DNA of 64,000 bases from Comamonas sp. KCTC 72670 (GTDB lineage: Bacteria > Myxococcota > Myxococcia > Myxococcales > Myxococcaceae): contig BNCN01000002.1 of assembly GCA_014656495.1 (NCBI GenBank), forward strand, positions 248,001 to 312,000, in the 5' to 3' direction. A model generated the notes under the pieces. The model saw only the letters and a program-made list of their open reading frames with translations, searched no databases and was not told the origin of the DNA. The position numbers and the translations under genes are program-made. Positions 1-8,918 of the stretch are shown here, piece after piece (position 1 is the first letter of the stretch; each line of letters starts with the position of its first letter).

Positions 1-376
1 TGAGCTGCACGGTGCCCGCCGGGGCGTTCGCCTTGTCCCAGGGGGGACCGACCCACAAGCGGCCCACGTGCACGGACTTGATGAGCGACTTCCACTCGTT
101 GCTCCAGTCCTGCTGGGGCTGCTCGTCCAGCGTGAGCTTCGCGTCGGGATGGGACTCCTTCACCTCGTCGAGGGCGGACTCGGCGGTGTCGCGCTCGTCG
201 AAGTAGGCAATGACAATGGCCTCGCCAGGGTTCGGTCCGCGCACGCCCGGCATGATGGGCCCTTCGCGATCTCGCACCTCGAGGCCCAGCGCGCCCGACT
301 CGTGGAGGAGGTCCTGTACGGCCTCGGACGCTTCCTCGGGCAACTCCACTGTGAGTGACAGATAGGTCTGGGACAT
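1..376 (-). CDS. prmA: Ribosomal protein L11 methyltransferase, N-terminal part (cut by window edge)
   Basis: About 125 N-terminal residues are present. The reading frame is open from the ATG at 376 to the window edge. PrmA trimethylates ribosomal protein L11 with S-adenosylmethionine in the cytoplasm. The N-terminus starts MSQTYLSLTVELPEE, as in the L11-binding domain, and the segment EWKSLIKSVHVGRLWVGPPW matches the conserved stretch just before the methyltransferase fold (E. coli has W.RLWICPSW there). The Rossmann domain and its AdoMet motifs lie outside the window, so completeness cannot be judged. It is divergent from the lipoprotein gene at 417. Confidence 0.85.
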   Translation of the reverse strand, partial: MSQTYLSLTVELPEEASEAVQDLLHESGALGLEVRDREGPIMPGVRGPNPGEAIVIAYFDERDTAESALDEVKESHPDAKLTLDEQPQQDWSNEWKSLIKSVHVGRLWVGPPWDKANAPAGTVQL

Positions 377-416
377 GCGGGCCCTTTAATCCCGCCGTGG
401 CTAGCGTGGAAGCGCC

Positions 417-782
417 GTGAAACACCTCTTTCGCTGGTGGCCCTGGGTCTGCCTGACTGCCTGCTCCGGTCCGGAAGCACCGGATGCCTTGGTCTGTCGG
501 GATGTCGTCGTCCGCCTCTGTCAGACGGCGGCCTGTCCTGGCGTGTCCGCGCAGCTCGTCCCGGGGGAGGCGTGTGAGTCCACGCTCCTCCAGCGGACCG
601 GGTGCGAGGACGACGCCTTCACCTTCGCGGACCCGACCCGGGAGCGCGTCCTGCGGTGCCGGGAGGCCCTGCTCAGCCGGGGGCCCACCACGGCGAACCC
701 TCCGGCCTGCTCGGACGCGCGGCGGTTTGTCTCCGAATGCCCGGACGTGGCGGGCTTCTTCTGGGAAAGGCAGCAGCCATGA
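417..782 (+). CDS. Small Cys-rich lipoprotein, function unknown
   Basis: A 121-residue protein. The N-terminus MKHLFRWWPWVCLTAC is a short signal sequence ending in a lipobox (LTAC), so it should be lipid-anchored in the cell envelope. The mature part carries many cysteines in pairs, which suggests disulfides in the periplasm or on the surface. I recognise no family. Its TGA overlaps the ATG of the next lipoprotein (ATGA), so the two are very likely co-transcribed and translationally coupled. The pair may form one envelope unit; that is inference from overlap only. Confidence 0.6.
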   Translation: MKHLFRWWPWVCLTACSGPEAPDALVCRDVVVRLCQTAACPGVSAQLVPGEACESTLLQRTGCEDDAFTFADPTRERVLRCREALLSRGPTTANPPACSDARRFVSECPDVAGFFWERQQP

Positions 783-1690
783 AGCGCCTGGGCGGGGTGG
801 TGTTGGTGGCGGCGGTGGGGTGCACGCCCCTGGACGTGGAGCGGCGCACCGAGCGCGGGCCGCTCATCCGCACCTATTCGCAGGAGAAGGCGCTGAACGA
901 GCGCATCCCCTTCGCCACCACGCAGGTGCAGTGGCCCCGGCTCACGCTGGCGTTCTCCTCGGCGGACATCTGCCGCGCGGAGGAGCATGGCGAGTACGCG
1001 GAGGACGTCATCTCCACGCACTACTCCCGGGGCGCGGCGTCGGCCGTGAGCATGGGCGGCATCTTCACGGTGCTGGGCGGGACGCTGCTGGCGGGCCGCA
1101 CGTGGTTCTCGGATTCACCGAACCGCACCGCCATCGACGAGCGGGGCCGCTACGGCGCCTCCAGCCGGGACGTGGCCACGGGCTGGGGCCTGGGCCTGCT
1201 CATCGTCGGCGTCCCCGCGGTGGTGGCCGGCATCGTCCAGTTGAACCGGAGCGGCGAGACGCGGGAGACGCGCAAGGCGGATGAGCTGCTGTCCCTGCGC
1301 GAGGTTCCCTGCCAGGCGAAGCCCGTGGACGGCGTGGTGGAGCTGGCGGGAGGAGAAGGGCCGCAGCCGCCGCCCCGGCTCACGCTCAACGGGGCCCTGG
1401 TGCTGACGGCGGACGAGATTCGGGAGCTCTCCTTCGTCGGACTGGCGCTGGATGGGATGCCGGTGACGCTGCAGGAGGAGGACTTCGACCGGCTGGAGAC
1501 CTTCCGCACCTGCGCCACGCTGCTGGCGTCGCCCGTGGACCCTCAGACACTGGCCGGAGAGGCCCGCACCCAGCCGGACCGGCTGCGCATGAAGCGCGAG
1601 CTGGCACGGAGCTGCGCCCAGCTCCCAGGTGCCCCCACGCAGCCGCTGCTCGACGCCATCGAAGGCGCCCTCGGGAGCACCGCCCTCTAG
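779..1690 (+). CDS. Lipoprotein with two membrane-like segments, function unknown
   Basis: A 303-residue protein starting at the ATG that overlaps the previous stop. The start is a short hydrophobic signal ending VAAVGC, a plausible lipobox. Two further hydrophobic glycine-rich stretches lie near residues 88-108 (AVSMGGIFTVLGGTLLAG) and 134-155 (GWGLGLLIVGVPAVVAGIV), so it may cross or dip into a membrane. The C-terminal half holds three cysteines and no motif I recognise. A longer in-frame ORF begins at 602, but that start lies inside the upstream gene and lacks the signal, so I reject it. Confidence 0.6.
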   Translation: MKRLGGVVLVAAVGCTPLDVERRTERGPLIRTYSQEKALNERIPFATTQVQWPRLTLAFSSADICRAEEHGEYAEDVISTHYSRGAASAVSMGGIFTVLGGTLLAGRTWFSDSPNRTAIDERGRYGASSRDVATGWGLGLLIVGVPAVVAGIVQLNRSGETRETRKADELLSLREVPCQAKPVDGVVELAGGEGPQPPPRLTLNGALVLTADEIRELSFVGLALDGMPVTLQEEDFDRLETFRTCATLLASPVDPQTLAGEARTQPDRLRMKRELARSCAQLPGAPTQPLLDAIEGALGSTAL

Positions 1691-1697
1691 GGACGGC

Positions 1698-1716
1698 GTG
1701 TCCTCCCGAGGGACAC
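1698..1716. terminator. Candidate bidirectional terminator hairpin
   Basis: GTGTCC and GGACAC form a perfect 6-bp stem around a 7-nt loop in the 33-bp gap between two convergent genes (stops at 1690 and 1724). There is no T-tract, so this is weak evidence. Confidence 0.3.
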
Positions 1717-1723
1717 CGGGCCG

Positions 1724-4327
1724 CTACGGCCCGACGATGGCCAGCGCGCTCCGGTCGAAGTCGATGACCTTGCGCGCCACCTCTCGCACATCCTCCGCCG
1801 TCACCGCGGCGACGTGCTCGGCGTAGTGCAGGAAGTTGTCCTGACCCAGCCCGTAGCAGGCATCCAGCCCCAGCAGCGCCGCGCGGGCGCCGTTGCGCTG
1901 CAAGCCAATCTCGTGCGTGCCAATGAGGTGCTGCTTGGCGCGGGCCAGCTCGTCGGCGGGGATGGGCTCGTCACGCACGCGCCGCAGCTCCTCGCGGATG
2001 CCCTCCAGCGCCGCGTCCACCTTCTCCGGGCTGGTGCCCATGTAGACGGCGAAGAAGCCCGGGTCCACGCCCTCGGAGGCGAAGGCGCTGACGCTGTAGG
2101 CCATGGAGCGCTTGTCCCGCAGCTCCACGAAGAGCCGCCCGCCCTGGCCGGACAGCACCGTGGAGAGCACCTCCAGCGCGTGCCGCCACGAGTCGCTCAC
2201 CCGCGCGCCCGGGAAGCCGAGCACCAGGTGCGCCTGCGCCTTGGCCAGCACCTTCTTCTCCTGCCGGGGCCCGTCCATGGGCGGCTCCACCGGCACGACG
2301 GGCGGCCGGGCCGCCTTGCCGCGCGGCTTGCCGAAGTACTCGTGGGCCAGCGCCATGACCTCGTCCACCTTCACGTCGCCCACCACGCTGAGCGTGAGCT
2401 GCGACGGGTCCATGTACGCCGCGTGCCACGCGCGCAGGTGCTCCGGCGTCAGCTTCTCCACCGACGCGTGCTCACCCGAGGTGGGCATGCGGTACGGGTG
2501 CGTGCGGTACAGCGTCTTGCCGAACAGGTCGAAGGCGACGCTGGAGGGCTTGTCCTCGCGGGTGAGGATGTCCTGGAGCAGCAGCGTGCGCTCGCGGGCG
2601 ACCTCGGCCTCGGGGAAGGACGGGTTCAGCAAGCAGTCGGCCATCAGCCGGAAGGCCGGCTCGAAGTGGCGCGAGAGGAACTCGCCCCGCAGGCCCACCG
2701 AGTTGCGGCCACCCTGGCCACCCAGGCTGCCCGCGTACGCGTCGATGAGGTCGGAGACCTCCTCCGCGTCATGCGTCGGTGTGCCCCGCGTGAGGCAGCG
2801 GGTGAGCAGGGTGGTGATGCCGTTGTCCTCGGTCGTCTCGTAGCGCAGGCCACCCTGGAACACGGCGCGGACGGCGAACAGCGGCACCGCGGGCTCCACG
2901 CGCACGACAATCGTCGCGCCCGAAGGCAGCTTCTCCGTGATGATGTCGCTGGGTCCCGCGCTGGTGCCCTTGAGGATGCGCACCGGCGAATCACTCACGG
3001 CCACCTTGCGCGGCTTGCGCTCGGAGGGCGCGGCGGCGGGCTCGCGGCTGACGGCGTCCAACACCTCGTGGACCTGGGCCTCCGTCAGCGGCGTGCCCTC
3101 CGGCAACAGGCCCGTGACGACGGCGCGGTCGAAGCGCAGGTAGCGCTCGGCGGCGGCGCGCAGGTGCTCGGGCGTGAGGTTGCGCACGGCCTCGTAGTAG
3201 CGGGCCTCCGCCTCCAGGCTGCCCATGCCGGACTGGTAGAAGCCCATCTTCCGGGCCATGCCCTGCACCGTCTCGCGCTGGTACACGGCCTCCGCCTCCA
3301 CCAGCGCCTTGGCCGTGGCCAGCTCCTCCGCCGTCACCGGGATGGCGCGCAGCGTGGCCAGTCCGCGCGCTGTCTCCTCGAGCGCCCGGAGCGCGTTGGC
3401 GGGCTGCAGCGTCGCCGACGCGGAGAAGATGCCCGGGTCGGTGGGCGTATAGGCGAAGGTGTGGATGTCGTTGACCAGGTGCAGGCGGCGCTTCACGTCG
3501 CGCACCAGCCGGGAGGAGTCGCCCTGGCCGGCGATCATCGCCAGCACGTCCAGCGCGGGCACGTCCGCGTGGTCCGCCTGCGGAATGCCGAAGGCCAGGT
3601 GCAGGTACGCCTCCTTCACCTCGTCCGGGCGCAGCAGGACGCGGCGGCCCGTGGCCTCCGGCTCCTGGGCGCGCGCCACGCGGCCGTCATACGGCCGGCC
3701 CCAGTCGCCGCCGAAGATGTCGTCCACCCACTCGCGCAGCTCCGCCTCGCGCAGGTCGCCGGCCACCGACAGCACCAGGTTCTTGGGGGTGTAGTGCCGG
3801 TGGTAGAACTCCAGCACCTTCTCGCGCGTGAAGCTGCGCACGCTGGCGTCCGTGCCGATGACGGGCAGCCGGTAGGGGTGCACCTGGTACGCGGTGGAGA
3901 ACAAGTCCCTCGACGCGCGGCGAGAGGGCGTGTCCTGGCTGCGCTTGATCTCCTCGCAGACCACCTCGATTTCGCGGGACAGCTCCCCCGCGTCGAACGC
4001 CGAGCGGCGGACCGCATCCCCCAGGATGTCCAGGCCCATGCGCGCGAACTGGCTGGCGATGACGATGTGGTAGACGGTCTGGTCGTAGGAGGTCCAGGCA
4101 TTGATTTCGCCGCCATGGGACTCCACGTCGCGGGCGACCTCCCCGGGGCCCCGGCGCTCGGTGCCCTTGAAGAGCATGTGCTCGTGCAGGTGGGCCAGTC
4201 CCGCCTGGTCCGGCCGCTCATCGGCGCTCCCGGCCTTGACCCAGACCTGGAAGGCCGCGACCTTGGCGGCGTGCTGCTCCTCGAAGACGACGGTGAGCCC
4301 GTTGGGTAGCGCGTAGCGGATGGCCAT
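1724..4327 (-). CDS. M16-family zinc metallopeptidase, two fused halves
   Basis: An 867-residue protein. The N-terminal half has the inverted zinc motif HLHEH at residues 46-50, with the third glutamate ligand in EVVCEEI near residues 121-127. This is the catalytic M16 (pitrilysin/PqqL/mitochondrial processing peptidase) signature. A second M16 fold begins near residue 440 and keeps the fold but lacks HxxEH (NGITTLLTRC at the equivalent place), so it should be the non-catalytic partner. Known M16B enzymes are often made as separate alpha and beta subunits; here they are one chain. No signal peptide is visible (MAIRYALPNGL), which argues for a cytoplasmic enzyme degrading peptides. It is convergent with the lipoprotein pair and divergent from the coiled-coil gene at 4528. 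Confidence 0.9.
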   Translation of the reverse strand: MAIRYALPNGLTVVFEEQHAAKVAAFQVWVKAGSADERPDQAGLAHLHEHMLFKGTERRGPGEVARDVESHGGEINAWTSYDQTVYHIVIASQFARMGLDILGDAVRRSAFDAGELSREIEVVCEEIKRSQDTPSRRASRDLFSTAYQVHPYRLPVIGTDASVRSFTREKVLEFYHRHYTPKNLVLSVAGDLREAELREWVDDIFGGDWGRPYDGRVARAQEPEATGRRVLLRPDEVKEAYLHLAFGIPQADHADVPALDVLAMIAGQGDSSRLVRDVKRRLHLVNDIHTFAYTPTDPGIFSASATLQPANALRALEETARGLATLRAIPVTAEELATAKALVEAEAVYQRETVQGMARKMGFYQSGMGSLEAEARYYEAVRNLTPEHLRAAAERYLRFDRAVVTGLLPEGTPLTEAQVHEVLDAVSREPAAAPSERKPRKVAVSDSPVRILKGTSAGPSDIITEKLPSGATIVVRVEPAVPLFAVRAVFQGGLRYETTEDNGITTLLTRCLTRGTPTHDAEEVSDLIDAYAGSLGGQGGRNSVGLRGEFLSRHFEPAFRLMADCLLNPSFPEAEVARERTLLLQDILTREDKPSSVAFDLFGKTLYRTHPYRMPTSGEHASVEKLTPEHLRAWHAAYMDPSQLTLSVVGDVKVDEVMALAHEYFGKPRGKAARPPVVPVEPPMDGPRQEKKVLAKAQAHLVLGFPGARVSDSWRHALEVLSTVLSGQGGRLFVELRDKRSMAYSVSAFASEGVDPGFFAVYMGTSPEKVDAALEGIREELRRVRDEPIPADELARAKQHLIGTHEIGLQRNGARAALLGLDACYGLGQDNFLHYAEHVAAVTAEDVREVARKVIDFDRSALAIVGP

Positions 4328-4527
4328 AGAGAACGTCCGAAGCTGTCACTCGCTCACCCGGAGGGCAAGGCGAGGTGTGATGTTTTCCCTCACTGGCTAA
4401 CGCCCGGGAGGCTCGGCGTCGAGGAGACTGTACGGCTGCCGTCTGACCGGATGGATGGACTTCGGACGCGCTCCTGCCCACGCGTCTCTGGTGGTGCGCG
4501 CGTCCGGGGGGTAACCTGCGCTTGCCC

Positions 4528-6822
4528 ATGCCGTCACCTCCGGAAGAGGTGGATCCGCTCGCGGACCTGCGCGACAGCCTGGACCTGGAGGACACCGGAG
4601 TCACCGCGGCCCCCGCCGCGCCTGCTCCCGTGGCGTCCAGGCCCTCGCCAAAGCCACCGCCCTCGGCCCCACCGCCCGCCGCACCGCCTCCGCTGCCCCG
4701 CCGTCCGGCCGCCCCCCTGGCCGCCGTGCCCAAGGCCCCGGGTGCGTCCGCGACCCCGAAGGCGCCCGCGTCCGCGACCGCCCCCACGCCCGTCCCGGTG
4801 GCCCGCACCGCCCGCACGCCGGGGAATGATCCATTCGGCGAGCCGCCCGAAATCCGCATGCCCATGGGGGGCTCCCCCGAGGACAAGCTGGAGTACTTCC
4901 GGGCCGTGGTCCGCCAGAAGACGGAGACGCTGGCCCGGGCCCGCACGCTGTACGCGGAGCGCGACGGCGAGCTCAACGGCGTGAAGCAGTCGCTGACGCT
5001 GGTCCGCAAGGAGCTGGCCGAGTCCAAGGCCCGCGTGTCCGCCTTCGAGGAGACCCTGGCCCGCGAGGCCGCGGAGTCCAAGGCGCGGTTGGCGGCCCTC
5101 CAGGAGGAACTGACCGCGGTCGAGGCGGACCGCAAGGACCTGTCTCGCGCGCTGGCCGAGGTCGAATCCGACGTCCCGCGCTTCACCGCGGAGCTCCAGG
5201 AGGAGCGCGAGGCCCGCGGCGCGGTGGCCGAGGAGCTGATTGGCGCCAAGGAGGCCCTGTCGCTGGCCCAGGACCGCGTGGCCGAGCTGGCCGCGGAGAA
5301 GTCCGAGGCCCAGGGCGCCCTGGAGGCCGTCCAGGAGCAGTACCAGCAGGCCATCGCGGACGTGGAGCGGCTGACCTCGGAGCTGGAGGCGGCCACGGCG
5401 GAGAAGGACTCGCTGGGGCTGCGCACCGGGCAGCTCGAGGCCGCGCTGACGGAGGCCCAGTCCGGGCTGAGCGCGCTGGAGAGCGAGAGCGACTGGTCGA
5501 AGAGCTCGCTGGAGGAGGCGCAGGGCCGCGCGGCCACGCTGGAGGCCGAGCGGGACGAGGCGCGCAAGCGGCTGGCGGTGGTGGAGGACGGGCTGCGCAC
5601 CCTGCAGGAGCAGGTGGCGGAGCTGGAGCGCGCGCTGGCGCTGAAGGACGCCGAAATCGTGGGCCTGCGCGCGGCCCTCACCGCGCGCACCACGGAGGCC
5701 GCCGAGCTGCCCGTGCTGCGCCAGGCGCTGGAGTCGCGCACCGCGGAGCTGGCGCAGCTCAAGGCGAAGCTGGAGGCGGAGGCCGCGAAGGCGGCGGAGC
5801 GCTCGCAGGCGCTGGAAGAGGGCCTGGCGCAGGCCAGTGAGCGGGCGCAGCTCGCGGAGGGCGAGGCCGCCGCGCTGAAGGAGGCGCTGGAGGCCGCCGA
5901 GGTGGAGCAGGTGTCGCTGCGCGACCGCATGGAAGCGGACGCGGCGGCGCTGGGCGAGGCGGTGCAGCAGGCCGAGACGAAGGTGACCGAGCTGACGGCG
6001 GCGGTGGAGGCCGCCCACGCGGGCCAGGAGACCTTCAAGGAGCAGCTCGCCGCGGTGGAGCTGAAGGCCGCCACCAAGGACGCCGAGCGCGTGGGCCTGG
6101 CGGCGCGCGTCTCCATGATGGAGGCGGCGTCCGGACAGCGCGAGGCGGAGCTGGCGCGGCTGCAGGCGGAGGTGGCCAAGGCCCAGGAGGCGCTGTCGCT
6201 GGAGCAGGCGCGGCGGGAGGCCGCGGAGGCCGAGCGCACCGACGCGGAGGTGCGGGCGGCCCAGGCCGAGGCGCAAATCGAGACGCTGACGGCGGGGCAG
6301 GGCGGCGCGGAGGCCCAGGTGGCCGCGCTCACCGAGGAGCTCGAGGCCGCGCGGGCCGAGGCGGACAAGGTCGAGCGGCTCCAGGGCCGGCTGAAGATGA
6401 TGGAAGGCGCGCTGGAGGCCGCGAAGGCGCAGGCCGCGGCGTCCGGCAAGTCGGACGCGGCGCGCGCGGCGGTGGAGGCGCAGCTGGCGAAGGCGGAGGC
6501 CGCGCTGAAGGCGGGCGAGGAGAAGTTCGCCAAGGCGGAGGCCTCGCTGAAGGCCGAGCGCGAGAAGCTGGCGCGTGCCGAGTCCTCGCTGAAGGCCGAG
6601 CAGGACGCGAAGCAGGCGCTCGCCACCCAGCAGGCCCCGCCTCCCTCGTCCGGAGGCGCCGCGCAGGCCCCCTCCGACTGGGAGGCGGAGCGCGAGCAGC
6701 TCAAGGAGGACGCGGCCAACCTCAAGCGGAAGCTGGTGGCGGCCGAGGCAGCGCTCGAGAACGCGGCGGGTTACAAGGCGAAGATTGCCCGTTTGGAGGC
6801 GCAATTGAAGGGCAAGAGGTAG
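4528..6822 (+). CDS. Long coiled-coil protein with Pro/Ala-rich N-terminus
   Basis: A 764-residue protein. I chose the ATG at 4528 over a TTG six bases upstream. Residues 1-110 are rich in Pro and Ala and look disordered. A short conserved-looking segment follows (GGSPEDKLEYFRAVVRQK, near residues 115-132). From about 130 to the end it is an almost unbroken Glu/Ala/Leu/Arg heptad coiled coil with one short Pro/Ser break near residue 705. No ATPase, DNA-binding or membrane segment is visible. Such proteins act as scaffolds or cytoskeletal elements in myxobacteria (for example in motility and cell polarity), but nothing here assigns this one. It lies 13 bp upstream of hemW and is probably co-transcribed. 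Confidence 0.75.
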   Translation: MPSPPEEVDPLADLRDSLDLEDTGVTAAPAAPAPVASRPSPKPPPSAPPPAAPPPLPRRPAAPLAAVPKAPGASATPKAPASATAPTPVPVARTARTPGNDPFGEPPEIRMPMGGSPEDKLEYFRAVVRQKTETLARARTLYAERDGELNGVKQSLTLVRKELAESKARVSAFEETLAREAAESKARLAALQEELTAVEADRKDLSRALAEVESDVPRFTAELQEEREARGAVAEELIGAKEALSLAQDRVAELAAEKSEAQGALEAVQEQYQQAIADVERLTSELEAATAEKDSLGLRTGQLEAALTEAQSGLSALESESDWSKSSLEEAQGRAATLEAERDEARKRLAVVEDGLRTLQEQVAELERALALKDAEIVGLRAALTARTTEAAELPVLRQALESRTAELAQLKAKLEAEAAKAAERSQALEEGLAQASERAQLAEGEAAALKEALEAAEVEQVSLRDRMEADAAALGEAVQQAETKVTELTAAVEAAHAGQETFKEQLAAVELKAATKDAERVGLAARVSMMEAASGQREAELARLQAEVAKAQEALSLEQARREAAEAERTDAEVRAAQAEAQIETLTAGQGGAEAQVAALTEELEAARAEADKVERLQGRLKMMEGALEAAKAQAAASGKSDAARAAVEAQLAKAEAALKAGEEKFAKAEASLKAEREKLARAESSLKAEQDAKQALATQQAPPPSSGGAAQAPSDWEAEREQLKEDAANLKRKLVAAEAALENAAGYKAKIARLEAQLKGKR

Positions 6823-6835
6823 AGGTTTCCCCTTC

Positions 6836-8041
6836 ATGCCTTTCGACGCGCCAGTGGATGTCCTCACGGGAATGCCGGCGGCCCGCTTCGGGCTGTACCT
6901 GCACTTCCCGTACTGCCTCGCGAAGTGCCCGTACTGCGACTTCGCGGTGGCGGTGGCGCGGCAGGTGCCCGAGGAGCGCTACGCCCGCGCGGTGCTGGCG
7001 GAGCTGGATGCCCGGCTGGCCGCCGACCCGGCGCTGGCGGAGAAGCCGCTCGAGTCCATCTTCCTGGGCGGGGGTACGCCGTCCCTGTGGCACCCGCGCT
7101 ACGTGGCCCAGGTGCTGGATGGCATCGCCGCCCGGCTCCGGGTGGCGCCCGGCGTGGAGGTCTCGCTGGAGGGCAACCCCGAGCGCGCCGACGCGGAGCG
7201 CTTCGCGGGCTACCGCTCCGCCGGAGTGAATCGGTTGTCCCTGGGCGTGCAGTCCTTCCAGCCGGAGACGCTGAAGGCCCTGGGGCGCGCGCACGACGCG
7301 GCCATGGTGGAGGAGGCGGTGCGGGCGGCGCGCACGGCGAACTTCCCGGCGGTGGCCATGGACTTCATCTACGGCGTGCACGGGCAGACGGTGGCGCAGG
7401 TGGAAGCCGATGCGCGCCGGGCGGTGGCGCTGGAGCCCGAGCACCTGTCCACCTACGCGCTGACGGTGGAGCGCGACGTGCTGGCGGAGGACACGCCGCT
7501 GTCGAAGCGCCTCAAGCGCGGCGAGCTGGAGCTGCCGCCCGACGACACCGTGGTCGACATGGCGCGGGTGGTGCGCGAGGTCTACGGCGCGGCGGGCCTG
7601 CACCGCTACGAGGTCTCCAACCACGCGCGGCCGGGCTTCAGCTCGCGGCACAACGCGCTGTACTGGACGGGCGGGGAGTACCTGGCGCTCGGCGTGGGGG
7701 CCACGGGGATGCTGCTGTCACCCGAGCCGCACCGGTACGTGAACCTGCGCAGCGCGGAGCGCTACCTCGTGGAGGTGGAGGCGGGGCGGCTGCCGGAGGA
7801 CGGGCGCGAGGCGTTGGGGCCGCAGGAGCTCTTCGCGGAGCGGCTGGCCATGGGCCTGCGGCTGGTGTCCGGCGTGGACTGGGAAGCCGTGTGTGCGCGG
7901 TACGGTCAGCCGGTGGCGCCCCGGAGGGCGGAGGTCACACGGCTGGTGGAGCACGGCTTCGCGACGCTGCGGGACGGGCGTCTGGCATTGACGGAGAAGG
8001 GGGCGGACGTCCATAGCGCGGTGTGCGCGCGGCTCCTGTAG
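6836..8041 (+). CDS. hemW: Radical SAM heme chaperone HemW
   Basis: A 401-residue protein. The radical SAM cluster motif CxxxCxxC is at C27, C31 and C34 (YCLAKCPYCDF). GGGTPS near residue 78 and EGNPE near 120 are family motifs. HemW is related to oxygen-independent coproporphyrinogen oxidase HemN but works as a heme-binding chaperone delivering heme to cytochromes. Its length, about 400 residues against about 450 for HemN, and the lack of a HemN-type N-terminal extension favour HemW. It sits between a coiled-coil gene and a TPR membrane protein with short gaps, a likely operon. Confidence 0.88.
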   Translation: MPFDAPVDVLTGMPAARFGLYLHFPYCLAKCPYCDFAVAVARQVPEERYARAVLAELDARLAADPALAEKPLESIFLGGGTPSLWHPRYVAQVLDGIAARLRVAPGVEVSLEGNPERADAERFAGYRSAGVNRLSLGVQSFQPETLKALGRAHDAAMVEEAVRAARTANFPAVAMDFIYGVHGQTVAQVEADARRAVALEPEHLSTYALTVERDVLAEDTPLSKRLKRGELELPPDDTVVDMARVVREVYGAAGLHRYEVSNHARPGFSSRHNALYWTGGEYLALGVGATGMLLSPEPHRYVNLRSAERYLVEVEAGRLPEDGREALGPQELFAERLAMGLRLVSGVDWEAVCARYGQPVAPRRAEVTRLVEHGFATLRDGRLALTEKGADVHSAVCARLL

Positions 8042-8073
8042 GACGTCCCCGCCAGGGTGGATTCGAGAGGCGT

Positions 8074-8904
8074 ATGAGCAAGTGGATTCTGTGGGTGTTC
8101 CTCACGCTGCTGACGGGCAGCCCGTTCCTGTCGCTGGGCCTGATTCTCCTCCTCGTCCTGGTGGCGGACCGCTTCACGTGGCAGGTGCTGCCCAGCCCGG
8201 TGCGGCTCATCAAGCGCTTCCAGCGCGCCGGGGAGCTGGCGGGGACCATCCTCACCAACCCGCATGAGCGCCGGGCGCGCCACGAGCTGGCGGACATCCG
8301 CGTGGAGCAGCGCCGCTACGCCGAGGCGGTGGACATCCTCCGCCCCAACCTGGAGGCGGGCGACGACGACGTGGACACGTTGTACCTGCTCGGCGTGGCG
8401 TACCTGGGCGCGGGCGACGCGCAGCGCGGCGAGCTGCTCCTGGACGAAGCGGAGAAGCTGGACTCGGGGCACAAGCTGGGCGCCATCCACCTGGAGCGGG
8501 GCCGGTTCCGGCTGAAGCGCGGCGATGTGCCGGGCGCGGTCGAGGCGTTGGAGCGCTACTGCCAGGCTCGGCACGGTACCGTGGAGGGCCGGTATCTGCT
8601 GGCCAAGGCCCTGGGCCAGTCGGGCAAGAGCGCCGAGGCGAAGCGGATGCGGGACCTCGCCTGGCAGGAGTACGTGGCCGCCCCCCGCTTCCACCGCCGC
8701 CGCGAGCGCAAGTGGGCCTGGCGCGCGCGTCCGAGCCGCCCGCTGATGTACGCCGCGGCCGTGGCCCTGGTGTTGGGCACGCTGGCGTCCATGTTGCCCC
8801 GGTTCGGAATGACCCCGGAGCCGGGTTACGGCGGCCGCTACGGGTATGACGCGTACGGCGAGCCTCACAACGCAACGGGGATGGAGGAGTACCTGGGCGA
8901 GTAG
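8074..8904 (+). CDS. Membrane-anchored TPR protein
   Basis: A 276-residue protein. I chose the ATG at 8074 because GAGAGG lies four bases upstream and the protein then begins with a membrane segment (MSKWILWVFLTLLTGSPF onward, to about residue 32). The middle, about residues 65-190, is a run of TPR-like helical hairpins (RYAEAVDILRPNLEAGDDD, then YLLGVAYLGAGDAQRGELLL). A second hydrophobic segment near residues 225-245 follows a basic patch (RRRERKWAWRARPSR). It resembles PpsB/YciM-like membrane TPR scaffolds, but I recognise no specific family. It probably mediates protein-protein contacts at the inner membrane and is cotranscribed with hemW. Confidence 0.7.
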   Translation: MSKWILWVFLTLLTGSPFLSLGLILLLVLVADRFTWQVLPSPVRLIKRFQRAGELAGTILTNPHERRARHELADIRVEQRRYAEAVDILRPNLEAGDDDVDTLYLLGVAYLGAGDAQRGELLLDEAEKLDSGHKLGAIHLERGRFRLKRGDVPGAVEALERYCQARHGTVEGRYLLAKALGQSGKSAEAKRMRDLAWQEYVAAPRFHRRRERKWAWRARPSRPLMYAAAVALVLGTLASMLPRFGMTPEPGYGGRYGYDAYGEPHNATGMEEYLGE

Positions 8905-8918
8905 CTAGTCTTCGCCCC

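Noticed and set aside
1814-4309. Long plus-strand ORF of 831 codons
   Set aside because: Antisense shadow of the M16 peptidase gene. The translation is His/Arg/Leu-rich without domain motifs, as expected in high-GC DNA.
4218-6867. Two very long minus-strand ORFs
   Set aside because: Shadows of the coiled-coil gene. Ser/Ala/Arg or Leu/Arg/Gly-rich translations come from GC-rich codon bias.
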